NCBI GenBank assembly: GCA_015232395.1
Contig: JADFZT010000008.1
Location: 2,044 to 66,043 of the forward strand
Length of the DNA: 64,000 bases
Reading direction: 5' to 3'
Source: Magnetococcales bacterium
GTDB lineage: Bacteria; Pseudomonadota; Magnetococcia; Magnetococcales; JADFZT01
Both the position numbers and the translations under genes were made by a program. The notes below the pieces were generated by a model. The model was not told the DNA's origin. It made no database searches and saw only the letters and a list, made by a program, of their open reading frames with translations. Below are positions 47,732 to 56,478 of this stretch, in pieces. Every line of letters starts with the position of its first letter. Positions within the stretch are counted from its first letter, which is position 1.

Positions 47732-48005
47732 TGACATGAAAGAGCCCTTCTCCCCTCCCCTTCCATAGAGCCTGTTGCAGGTGCCGCTTGTGGACTGAGA
47801 CCCTTCCCAATGAGGAGCAGCAACAGACAAAACCGGCCTTTTGTGGGCTGTTTTTGCCAGAAAAGAGGTTTCTCTGGCGCATAAAAATCAGAATCAAAAC
47901 GCAATCATCAAATTTTGAAAGAAAATTTCCGGCTTGCCACAAGGCTCTTTCAAATAACCGGAACAGGCTTCATATCAGCTCCGGTTCAACAGGTGAGTCC
48001 AACAC

Positions 48006-48127
48006 GCCACAGAGGGCACAGAGAACACAGAGAAAAGCAAATTCGAGCCAAAATCGTTCCTGGTAGTGGTCGGAACATTCAGCTGTTTTTCATGCTTTTC
48101 CTCTGTGACCTCTCTGTTCTCTGTGGC
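48006..48127. repeat. CACAGAG-type inverted-repeat element
   Basis: The left arm has GCCACAGAGGGCACAGAG at 48006 onward, and the right arm ends with CTCTGTTCTCTGTGGC at 48127. Each arm is about 33 bp and they are near-complementary with one small gap. The whole can fold into a long hairpin. Such ACAGAG palindromes are a common dispersed non-coding element class in bacterial genomes. It lies in the 700-bp gap between two hybrid kinase genes. Confidence 0.7.
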
Positions 48128-48440
48128 ACATTTTTCGGTTTTGAATGAAGTTTAAACGATGGCCTTAAGCGCATCGTTTGAACCAAAATGCGTATCACCA
48201 TCGCCAATGGCCCTATATCCGATCCCAGCCAACGCTTTCCCTCCCCGGATTTGACGGTTTTGGCGCCATGTCAATCTCATGCCATCTCCTGACCTACACC
48301 CTTCAGACCGTCACCACGGCAGATTCCTTGATATGGCTGGGATGGCTTGGTCGCTGACTTTGGAATGAAAATTGCGAAACTCCCTGACAAAGGAACAGCC
48401 CACTCTTATCGGCGTTCCATTTCATCAAGTGGAGATTCCA

Positions 48441-48611
48441 ATGCCAGCCGACACCCTTCCCCGAAACAACGACTCTTTGGGTGAACTTCTCATCCAATCC
48501 AGCCTTTTTTCCGGGGTCACTCTTGTGTCGGTCACTGTGGCTGTGGCTTTCGCCAAAATGGTGGATCACACCCTGATCATCCTGGAGCAAACCTTTCCCT
48601 TCCTGGGATAG
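48441..48611 (+). CDS. Small putative single-span membrane protein
   Basis: A 56-residue frame: polar N-terminus (MPADTLPRNNDSLGELLIQ), then a hydrophobic helix (SGVTLVSVTVAVAFAKMV) and a short tail. GGAG lies seven bases before the ATG. It is not recognised and could be chance, but start, ribosome site and membrane segment agree. An in-frame ATG at 48372 would add 23 residues. Confidence 0.4.
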   Translation: MPADTLPRNNDSLGELLIQSSLFSGVTLVSVTVAVAFAKMVDHTLIILEQTFPFLG

Positions 48612-48886
48612 CCCCAACCAGCAAAAAACAGGTTCAGCGAGTCTGGCAAAATGGGCAAGGAGTGACCTGGGCAGGTCTCAAGCAGTCACTGAAAAATGTT
48701 TCGTGATGCAATTCAGGCGCTACGCATTACGTATCGCGATGCACATTCTTTCAGCCGCCCTGCTTGAGAACTGCACGAACCGCATCGTTCGAAAACCATC
48801 AGAGGCATGCGAACCAGAGCCGCTATCTTGGGTCGGTTGCGCACAGGTGCTTGATGGGACGATTGGCTTGAAGGTGCGATGCGCCC

Positions 48887-49090
48887 TTGATTGATGCAGC
48901 TCGCAACACTCACCACGTCCTACGCAGGTTAGATTCCCATCTGCGTGGCAATAACGATAATAAAATCTGGGGAATGATGACGCGCCCCATTTCCAAATAG
49001 AATGGCTATAGCTGTTCTATAGTCGTTCCAAATTAAAATGGCACATCAGTCTTGATTGATGCGGTTCGCGTTGCTCATCACATCCTACGC
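48887..49090. repeat. Two diverged 39-bp direct repeats
   Basis: The sequence beginning TTGATTGATGC occurs at 48887-48925 and 49052-49090, about 31 of 39 bases identical, with intervening unrelated bases. The reverse complement begins GCGTAGGA and belongs to a widely dispersed non-coding repeat class around GTAGGATG. The second copy lies inside the inverted-repeat element at 49018-49157. Confidence 0.6.
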
Positions 49091-49157
49091 GTGAGTTCCC
49101 CTGGAAATGAACTATCAGGGCAAAGCATGTGTGCCCTTCTGAATTGGAATGACTATA
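49018..49157. mobile_element. Second MITE-like element with TATAGTC ends
   Basis: A 140-bp element. Left end TATAGTCGTTCCAA... and right end ...TTGGAATGACTATA are about 27-bp inverted repeats matching at 22 positions. A TA duplication at the ends is suggested, as for the element at 14321-14563, whose ends (TATAGCA) are related. It lies in the 830-bp gene-free gap before the third hybrid kinase, together with other repeat fragments. Confidence 0.6.
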
Positions 49158-49439
49158 CCTGCAAAAGGCATACTTGAAATCCACTGGAGGCACGCAACGT
49201 TTTTGCCGTCATTCCTGGAAAAGCGGAGATGACGAGTCAGAAAAGCCTACCCAGCCCTACCAACAGATTCGTCTCGCGTTACGAATGACGTAACACGCAT
49301 TTCTTTTTACGGAAAATGACTCCCAAAACACGGTCCGTTGCTTCCGAAGCGCTTGCCGAACACCTCGGTCTGTGTTTCAAATGTTTTGAGATACGCCTGT
49401 CACGGCTGCCAGGCGCTGCTGATATCAGCAAAGAGGACT

Positions 49440-51968
49440 CTAGCCACCATCATGCCCTGCCAACTGATAGACGGTATCCATCAACACCGCCTTTTTGATG
49501 GGCTTGGCCAGATAATAGTCGCAACCGGCTGCCAGGGCCTCTTCGCTAATCTCTTTCAAGGCGTGGGCCGTGAGGGCGATGACCGGGGTATGGGGACGCC
49601 CCTCTTTCTTTTCCCATTGGCGAATTTTTCGGGTGGCGGTAATGCCGTCCATGATCGGCATCTGCACATCCATCAACACCATGTCATATCTTCCAACCTG
49701 AAATTTTTCCAGGGCTTCAGCGCCATTTTCGGCCATTTCCAGCTGATGTGCCGTTTTGATGAAATAGGCCTGAATCAGCAAACGATTGTCGGCAGAATCA
49801 TCTACCAGCAGGATGGAAAGGGTTTTTTGTCGGCGGTCCAAGTGGCGTCGATCTTTTCCTCGCCGATCATTCCCCCGCCGATCCCCCCCTCGTCGGTCAT
49901 TTCCCCGCCGCTCGGAAAGAACAGAGGTCAATCTGGGTTGAAAATTCATATGAGCCCGTTCCGAGAGCGGTTTGTCGCCATCGGTTGGGCTGGCTTCGGG
50001 CAAGGGAACAGCAAACTTAAAGCAGCTGCCCATGTCGTCAGCACCACTCTCCACCCAGATACGCCCTCCCATTTTATCCACCAGCTGCTGACAAATGGTC
50101 AGCCCCAGACCTGTTCCACCATACTCCCGGGTGGTACTGGTATCAGCTTGGGTAAAAGGAAAAAAAATCGCCTCGCGTTTGTTTTCCGGAATACCCGGAC
50201 CGGTATCGGTCACACTGAACTGGATAAAATGGTCGCTGCCTGAATCCACTCTGAGGGAAACCGTGCCGTGTTGGGTAAATTTAACGGCATTCCCCAGAAG
50301 GTTGAGAAGAATCTGGCGAATCCGTCCCGGATCCCCCACCACCTGCCGGGGCAATTTATCCGCCAGGTGATGGGTCAAAACAAGATTTTTTTCCCGGGCG
50401 TGCAGGGAGAGCACTTCAGCCGTCCCCACCGCAAGCTCTACCAGATTGAACGTCTTGCGTTCCAATTCCAGCTGCCCGGCTTCAATTTTGGATAGATCCA
50501 AAATATCGTTGATCAAGCTCATCAACGCCTCTCCAGAGCGGTTTGAAGTCTCCAGATAGCGTTTTTGTTCGTCATTAAGCCGGGTTTCCAGCATCAACTC
50601 CCCCATGCCGATGATGGCGTTCAGGGGGGTGCGAATTTCGTGGCTCATGGTGGCCAAAAAGGCGCTTTTGGCCCGGTTGGCGGCTTCCGCGCGTTGTTTA
50701 TCCTGCAAAGCTTCTTCCGCTCGCTTGCGTTCGGTCACATTGCGGCCAACGGCATAGACACACCCTTCCTTGGCGATGGCGGTCCACTCCGTCCAGAGAT
50801 AGTGTCCCTCCCGGTGCAGACTGCGAAGGGGAAAATCCCGAGCTGCGTGCCCCTCCTCGATAATTTTGGCCATTTCCCCTTTGGTTTTTTCCCGATCCTC
50901 GGGGTGAACCAACTCCAGATAGGAAAGAGTCAGGAGTGTCTCTTCGGGATAGCCCAGGGTTTTTTCCATTCCAGGGTTGACCCTTTTGAAGGAGCCGTCG
51001 GAATTCAGGATGCACATCAGGTTGGGGGAGAGAAAAAAGAGGGAGTCCCGCTCCTCCTCAGCCCGGCGGCGCTCTTCCAGCTCCCGACTGAGTTGGGCCG
51101 TGCGTCGAATAACCCGGTTTTCCAGATCCTGGTTAAGTTTCTGGATCTCCTCTTCAGCCTGTTTTCGGTCGGTGATATCCCGGATGAATGAGGTAAAAAA
51201 GGGTTTGCCGTCGATTTGAAAGGGGGTGATGGCCAGTTCTACCGGAAACATCCGCCCCGTTTTCCCCTGGGCCATGGTTTCCAGACGACGGTTGACCATC
51301 TTGCCATGACCGGTGGCCAGATATCTTTTCAACCCCTGCCGATGGGCCTGACGATGTTCGGGAGGAATGATCAGTTGATCGACAGTGCGGCCCCACACCT
51401 CCTCACCGGGATAACCAAACATTTTTTCCGCAGCAGGATTAAACTCCAAAACCCGGCCATCGCCGTCGGTGGTAATGATGCAGTCCAGAGAGGTTTCCAG
51501 GATCGCCTGCTTACGCGCCTCGCTCTCCTGAATGGCTGCTTCCACCTGCTCCCGGCCTGCCCAGTTGCCAAAGGCCTGGGCGTGATAGCGCAGGCGGGCA
51601 ATCATCTCCACCTTTTCAGGCAGCTTGATCAGATAGTCATTGGCCCCCAGGGAAAAAGCCCGGGCCTTTACTTCCGGGTTTTCTTCCACCGTCAGCATCA
51701 GGATCGGTACCTGGGCCAACTCCCGATCACAGCGGAATCGTTGCAGCAGCGTGAGCCCGTCGATATCGGGCATCAGGAGATCAAGAAGAATGACAGCTGG
51801 TTGGGTTTTATGGGCCAGCGCATGGGCTTCCAGGGGATGGATACAGACAACCAACTCAAGATCCGGGGCATCCTCAAGAAGAGTCCCCATCAGGTGACTG
51901 GTGGTAGGCTGGTCATCCACCAGAAGAATTCGGTGGGAAGTTGGCCTCACGTTATGGGCAAGACTCAT
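49440..51968 (-). CDS. Soluble PAS hybrid histidine kinase with N-terminal receiver
   Basis: An 842-residue kinase without membrane helices. In order: an N-terminal receiver ([22 protein letters not shown]), a PAS domain (about 155-275) and a second PAS domain after a coiled linker, HisKA ([20 protein letters not shown]), HATPase ([27 protein letters not shown]), then a linker of six RR units at five-residue spacing ([28 protein letters not shown]), and a C-terminal receiver ([11 protein letters not shown]). The receiver at the N-terminus means it takes in another kinase's phosphate. It ends next to repeat-rich DNA and lies convergent to the earlier hybrid kinase. Confidence 0.9.
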   Translation of the reverse strand: MSLAHNVRPTSHRILLVDDQPTTSHLMGTLLEDAPDLELVVCIHPLEAHALAHKTQPAVILLDLLMPDIDGLTLLQRFRCDRELAQVPILMLTVEENPEVKARAFSLGANDYLIKLPEKVEMIARLRYHAQAFGNWAGREQVEAAIQESEARKQAILETSLDCIITTDGDGRVLEFNPAAEKMFGYPGEEVWGRTVDQLIIPPEHRQAHRQGLKRYLATGHGKMVNRRLETMAQGKTGRMFPVELAITPFQIDGKPFFTSFIRDITDRKQAEEEIQKLNQDLENRVIRRTAQLSRELEERRRAEEERDSLFFLSPNLMCILNSDGSFKRVNPGMEKTLGYPEETLLTLSYLELVHPEDREKTKGEMAKIIEEGHAARDFPLRSLHREGHYLWTEWTAIAKEGCVYAVGRNVTERKRAEEALQDKQRAEAANRAKSAFLATMSHEIRTPLNAIIGMGELMLETRLNDEQKRYLETSNRSGEALMSLINDILDLSKIEAGQLELERKTFNLVELAVGTAEVLSLHAREKNLVLTHHLADKLPRQVVGDPGRIRQILLNLLGNAVKFTQHGTVSLRVDSGSDHFIQFSVTDTGPGIPENKREAIFFPFTQADTSTTREYGGTGLGLTICQQLVDKMGGRIWVESGADDMGSCFKFAVPLPEASPTDGDKPLSERAHMNFQPRLTSVLSERRGNDRRGGDRRGNDRRGKDRRHLDRRQKTLSILLVDDSADNRLLIQAYFIKTAHQLEMAENGAEALEKFQVGRYDMVLMDVQMPIMDGITATRKIRQWEKKEGRPHTPVIALTAHALKEISEEALAAGCDYYLAKPIKKAVLMDTVYQLAGHDGG

Positions 51969-52206
51969 CCTGGATTGGATCCTTCCTCACCCGCCCAAGA
52001 GAGGCAAATGGCAGGGTTGGGGGTGGCTTTGGCAAACCAATGGGGCGCTTTCGTCAGCTTGTGGAAACAGGGTCGCCTCCTGGAACACCAAACCGATGGG
52101 AGGCCCAAACAAAACGTTCCCAAAGATGCAGAGCCCTTCCGTAACGAAACAGATTTTCACGCTTTTAAAAATAAGCAGCCATGAAATTTGTTTCCTGCCA
52201 ACACCT

Positions 52207-53412
52207 TCAACCAGGTTGGCCATCCGCCCGGGGCTTGACCAGCATCGGGCTGAAGTATACCAAAAAAATCCCATATCCGATAATCCAGAATAGCCCCGAA
52301 AGGAGAATATTCAGATCACCGGGAAGCTCTGGAAAGCCGATTCGCAGGAGGGCTGCCAGGGGTAAAAGCAGAAAAAAAAGCGTAACCCACCCGGAGTGCT
52401 TCAAGGTGCGACCGGTATGGAGCAGGGCAATCCGGGACATGATGCCAGCAGTAAACAACCCCATGGCGCCCACGGTGAGGGCATGGATGGCGGTGGATTG
52501 GGGCATCCAATCAAAAATAATGGCGCCACCCCGAAGCAGCAAACCCATGACGATCCAGAGATACCCCAGATGCAAAACCCACAAGAGGGGGGTGTTGAGG
52601 GTTTTAAAGCTGTGCCAGGTGGCCAGACGCAGGGCTTGCAGCCCCCCCACCACGATCAAAATCCAGCCAAAGACCGGATGATCCATGACAACCACATCTC
52701 CGATCAAAACCGGCAGCATGGCAGCCATGGCCGTGTACTCAATCAGCGCAGGCGTCTTGAATTGGACATCGATGCCATGCTCCTGAAAGCTGCTTTTGGT
52801 GAACATGGGCATGATATGCCCCCCCACCATCACCAAAAAAGCCACCATGGCATCCACCCCCAGGTAGAGCCCCCGGTAGGCGGTTTCGTCGGTCAAACCG
52901 AGGGCTTCCAGATGGATCAGGAGGTCTCCGGTAAAGAGCACACCCAGCAGGATGGGAAAAACCCGGTGGCCCATCATACCGGTGGTCCAGAGGGGAGGTG
53001 CGACCACCATCAGGAGCGCGATGGGAAAAGCCATGTCAACGAGGCTGACCAACCACACCGGCAGAAAAGCCGAAAAACCGATGGCGCAGCGCCCCAAAAA
53101 CCAAAGCACCACCATCCCCATCAAGGGTCGGCCTGTGAGAGGGGGCTGCTTGGTCCAGTTGGGGGAGGCGGTGAGGAGAAATCCGGCAGCAGCCGCCCCC
53201 ACAAAGCCGATCAACATTTCGTGGCCGTGCCACCAGATGGGATTGAGAAAGAGTTCCGGCTGCCAAACGCCCTTTAAATATCCCAACCACACCCCCATGG
53301 CCAGCATGGCCCACAATCCAGCCAAGATAAAAAAGGTACGGAAGCCGTAGGCAAAGAGGACGCCTGTCAGAGATCGCCGGGGGGAATCAGGCGTTTGGGA
53401 CGGTTGGTTCAT
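52207..53412 (-). CDS. nnrS: NnrS family membrane protein
   Basis: A 401-residue polytopic inner-membrane protein with about 12 hydrophobic segments. NnrS signatures are PIWWHGHEMLIGF, GFLLTASPNWT, GGHIMPMFTKSSF and ALHALTVGAMG-like IHALTVGAMG, with several His residues that could bind haem or copper. The family is linked to nitric oxide resistance or denitrification, but no nor or nir genes are in the window. GGAGAA precedes the ATG by four bases. Confidence 0.88.
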   Translation of the reverse strand: MNQPSQTPDSPRRSLTGVLFAYGFRTFFILAGLWAMLAMGVWLGYLKGVWQPELFLNPIWWHGHEMLIGFVGAAAAGFLLTASPNWTKQPPLTGRPLMGMVVLWFLGRCAIGFSAFLPVWLVSLVDMAFPIALLMVVAPPLWTTGMMGHRVFPILLGVLFTGDLLIHLEALGLTDETAYRGLYLGVDAMVAFLVMVGGHIMPMFTKSSFQEHGIDVQFKTPALIEYTAMAAMLPVLIGDVVVMDHPVFGWILIVVGGLQALRLATWHSFKTLNTPLLWVLHLGYLWIVMGLLLRGGAIIFDWMPQSTAIHALTVGAMGLFTAGIMSRIALLHTGRTLKHSGWVTLFFLLLPLAALLRIGFPELPGDLNILLSGLFWIIGYGIFLVYFSPMLVKPRADGQPG

Positions 53413-53472
53413 GGGGTTCTCCGGATGGCTCTCCGAGAGCGGAAAAAGGGTGCCATCGATGGAATCATAGCC

Positions 53473-53814
53473 TTAAAAAATCAAAAAAATCTCAGGAATC
53501 ACGTTTTTTTGGTGGCGCTCTACACGCTCCCAAAAATCATAAAACTCCTGCCACACTATTTTGGATTCCTCGTTTGGGTCGAGGTAAAAATCCTCTGGTT
53601 AGGTGGTGTCGTAAAAAGGATCATTTTGCACCCCTTCCAGAACTCCAACCGTGATGATTTCCTGGGTACAGGGATCCCCCTCCACTCAAAATCTTTCGAT
53701 CAGATTGAAAAGGTGATCAAAATTTTCCGTCTGCTTATCGGCCAGCTGCTGCATCCGATAATGCACCCATTCACCGAGGGCCAAAGCGACTTCAGGCCTC
53801 CCTTTCGGCTTCAC
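53473..53814 (-). pseudogene. Decayed coding remnant with two in-frame stops, after phoR
   Basis: On the - strand one frame of 114 codons runs from 53814 to 53473. It has an internal TGA at 53688-53686 and a TAA at 53601-53599, which is why it is not seen as one ORF. Segments read ALGEWVHYRMQQLADKQTEN, FDHLFNLIERF, then VEGDPCTQEIITVGVLEGVQ, and EDFYLDPNEESKIVWQEF and YDFWERVERH. Composition is protein-like throughout. The pattern of a helical body, FxxIE, then EGD...I.VG.LEG.QN and a final W-rich helix, recalls small immunity-type proteins (DUF7674-like); that match is from memory. The 5' end overlaps the last 21 bp of phoR and no good start exists, so the N-terminus is probably lost. Confidence 0.6.
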
Positions 53815-55603
53815 CTGGCGACGGCTCTTGGGCCTCAGGCAAAACAACCCAAAAAATCGACCCCTGGGGATCGGCCGGACGCATGCCGACCGTACCGTTC
53901 ATCGCTTCCACCAGGCTTTTAACGATGGCCAGCCCCAGCCCGGTGCCGCCCATCTCCCGGGAACGCCCCGGATCTGCCCGATAAAAACGCTCAAAAAGCC
54001 GCTCACGATGGTGGGCTGCGATTCCCGGTCCGTCATCTTCCACTTCCAGGGTAACCTCTCCACCAGAAGCTTGGCAGCGGATCTGGATCTGCCCTTGGGG
54101 TGGGGTATATTTGACCCCATTTTCCAGCAGATTCAAAATGATCTGGATCAAGGCACCCCCATCGGCCATCACTTGGGCATGGGGGGGGGTATCCACGGAA
54201 ATCCGGATCTCCTTCTCTTCCAGGGAGCGCCCCATGGAATCGATACAGTGGGCCGTTTTTTCGACCAGGTCCACTGCCCGAATCTCCAGGGGATAGTGTC
54301 CGGAGTCGATCCGGGAAAGATCCAGCAGTCGGGTGATGAGGGCAGAGAGGCGCTGGGCGTGGCGCTTCATGGCGTTGAGCATGGATGGCCCCACCTTGGG
54401 ATCACTCATGGCCCCATCCAAAAGCAGCTCGGAGTTGGCCAGGATGATGGCGGTAGGGGTGCGCAGCTCGTGGGAGACGTTGGCGACAAACTCCCGGCGC
54501 ATCTCCTCCAACCGGTGGATTTCAGTAATATCGTGGAGCACCACCACGCTGCCACCCTCCCCTTTTTGCCCCGTAACCCGGGCCAGCACCCGACGTTCGA
54601 CGCTTCCGGGAAGATTAAACTGGGCCGAGGCACTTTGGCAGGGTTGACTATTTTGAATCAACTCTGCCACCTCGGTGATCGGCGGCAGTTGGGCTAAAGA
54701 TTGACCGATGGGGGCCTGTTTCCAGGAGAGGAGCGTGTGGGCTGCCCGATTGACCAGAATGATCCGCCCTTCCCGATCCAGGGCGATCACCGCTTCACTC
54801 ATTCCCTCCAAAACCGCTTCAAAGCGGTGGCGCTCTCCAGCCAGATTGTTGACGGCGGCTTCCAGCTCCCGGGCCAAGCGGTTGAAGGAGCCAGCCAAGC
54901 CGCTGAACTCATCCCGGGTTTTTACTTCCAGGCGCTGGCCTAGAGCCCCGGCTGCCAGCTGACCGGAAACCCCCGCAGCCATCTGTTGGGCATTTTCCAC
55001 CAAGGTGCGCAGGGTTCGGGTGAGGAGATGGGAAGCGAGCCAAGAGATGAGGATGGCGATCCCCAAACCCAATCCACCAGCCACCAGAAGAAAAAGCCGC
55101 AGCCGGTTGATGGTTTCATCCACTTTTTTAAGAGAAACCTGAACCCGCACCACCCCAGCCCCCTCGTCGTGCTGATAGGGAATGGCGACATAGAGCATTT
55201 CGGCCCGGAGGGTGGTGGAAAAACGTCGGGAGATGCCAACGCTCTCCTGCATGGCTTGGCGCACTTCCGGGCGATTGCCGTGGTTTTCGATGGTGCGCAC
55301 CCGCTCCACCTCCAGCTGGGAATCCCCCAAAACCTGGCCATCCACGGCGATGATGGTCACGCGGTTTTCAATGGCTTTGCCGAAGCGATCCGCCAAGAGA
55401 TCCATGCTTTCGATCGTCTCCGGCACCGCTCCTTGGAGGACCATCTCCCGAGCCCCCCGGGCGTTGCGCAAAAGATCGTCCTGAATGCTGGCTTCGATCC
55501 AGTTGCGCAGGACATTTTCCAGAAAAAAACCGGTAGCCAGATCCGCGGTAAAAATCAACAGGACCGAAACAATGAAAAGCTTGCCGCGAACGCCGATATT
55601 CAA
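53792..55603 (-). CDS. phoR: PhoR-type phosphate-responsive sensor kinase
   Basis: A 603-residue membrane kinase. Two helices (about 9-27 and 168-188) flank an extracytoplasmic domain, followed by HAMP, a PAS domain (about 260-365), HisKA (VANVSHELRTPTAIIL) and HATPase (NLLENGVKYTPP, DDGPGIA, GTGLGLAIVKS). This layout and the adjacent phoB support PhoR. Its large extracytoplasmic domain is longer than in E. coli PhoR and resembles the Gram-positive/alpha type. The TTG start overlaps the phoB stop, so the two are translated together. No pst or phoU genes are in the window. Confidence 0.85.
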   Translation of the reverse strand: MNIGVRGKLFIVSVLLIFTADLATGFFLENVLRNWIEASIQDDLLRNARGAREMVLQGAVPETIESMDLLADRFGKAIENRVTIIAVDGQVLGDSQLEVERVRTIENHGNRPEVRQAMQESVGISRRFSTTLRAEMLYVAIPYQHDEGAGVVRVQVSLKKVDETINRLRLFLLVAGGLGLGIAILISWLASHLLTRTLRTLVENAQQMAAGVSGQLAAGALGQRLEVKTRDEFSGLAGSFNRLARELEAAVNNLAGERHRFEAVLEGMSEAVIALDREGRIILVNRAAHTLLSWKQAPIGQSLAQLPPITEVAELIQNSQPCQSASAQFNLPGSVERRVLARVTGQKGEGGSVVVLHDITEIHRLEEMRREFVANVSHELRTPTAIILANSELLLDGAMSDPKVGPSMLNAMKRHAQRLSALITRLLDLSRIDSGHYPLEIRAVDLVEKTAHCIDSMGRSLEEKEIRISVDTPPHAQVMADGGALIQIILNLLENGVKYTPPQGQIQIRCQASGGEVTLEVEDDGPGIAAHHRERLFERFYRADPGRSREMGGTGLGLAIVKSLVEAMNGTVGMRPADPQGSIFWVVLPEAQEPSPGEAEREA

Positions 55604-56301
55604 GACTCATCGTCCGGGGAAGAGCGAAATCGATAACCGATGCCCCGTTGGGTCTCCACATAGTGGCCAACGGAACCCAATTTTTCCCGCAGGCGATTGA
55701 CGTGGGCATCCACCGTGCGGGTCTGCACATCCGCCCGAATCCCCCAGACCGCTTCCAGCAGGGTGGCCCGGGATTGCACCCGGCCCTTGCGGGAGAGCAG
55801 CGTATCCAGAAGACGAAATTCCAGCGGGGTGAGGAAGGTTTCCTTTTCGTCCACCCACACCCGGTGGCCTGCCCGATCCAGTCGGATACGACCAAACACC
55901 ACCCCCTTGGTGGTCGCAGTCTGGGCTTTGGGGCGACGCAGGATGGCGCTGATACGCAGGATAAGCTCCCGCACAAAAAAGGGCTTGACCACATAGTCGT
56001 CCGCCCCCACCTCAAAACCAACCACCCGGTCGATCTCCTCGCCCTTGGCGGTGAGCATCACCACGGGAATCAGGCGGGTAGCGGGATGGGCGCGCAGCTG
56101 GCGGCAGACATCCAGGCCAGTGATGTCCGGCAGCATCAGATCCAGCAAAATCAGGTCTGGAACCGGCTCCCGAAAAGCCTCTTGGAGAGCTTCCGATCCG
56201 TTCAAGGCGGTGCGGGTTTGATAGCCCTCTTTTTCAAGACTGTACTGCAGAGAGTCCAGCAAGTCTTTTTCATCGTCGACGATCAGGATAAGATTCGGCA
56301 T
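55600..56301 (-). CDS. phoB: PhoB-type response regulator
   Basis: A 233-residue OmpR/PhoB-class regulator. The receiver has Asp54 (LILLDLMLPD) and Lys in VVKPF; the C-terminal winged helix has LTPLEFRLLDTLL, RATLLEAVWG and RTVDAHVNRLREKLG. It should control phosphate-starvation genes, though without pst or phoA nearby the target is an inference. The ATG at 56301 has AAGGATG six bases upstream; a start at 56349 would add 16 unrelated residues. It is the first gene of phoB-phoR. Confidence 0.9.
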   Translation of the reverse strand: MPNLILIVDDEKDLLDSLQYSLEKEGYQTRTALNGSEALQEAFREPVPDLILLDLMLPDITGLDVCRQLRAHPATRLIPVVMLTAKGEEIDRVVGFEVGADDYVVKPFFVRELILRISAILRRPKAQTATTKGVVFGRIRLDRAGHRVWVDEKETFLTPLEFRLLDTLLSRKGRVQSRATLLEAVWGIRADVQTRTVDAHVNRLREKLGSVGHYVETQRGIGYRFRSSPDDES

Positions 56302-56478
56302 CGCTTCATCCTTGCATTGCCCCGATTTCCAAAACAGAATCGGAGTCAAACAACTACCGGGAAACGTTTCAGTTTAATCCCGATAGGTTCGTTATACCAG
56401 GGATGGGAAATCAGGCCGCCACGACCCGGTGAGTAAAGGATTCCCCAGGGTTGGGCTGCCGCTTAGGAAGGATTGTGC

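Noticed and set aside
48703-48894. 63-codon + strand frame in the repeat-rich gap
   Set aside because: It overlaps dispersed repeat sequence and has no ribosome site.
53395-53922. A 175-codon + strand frame after NnrS
   Set aside because: It overlaps phoR and the decayed - strand remnant. The - strand reading has better protein-like composition.
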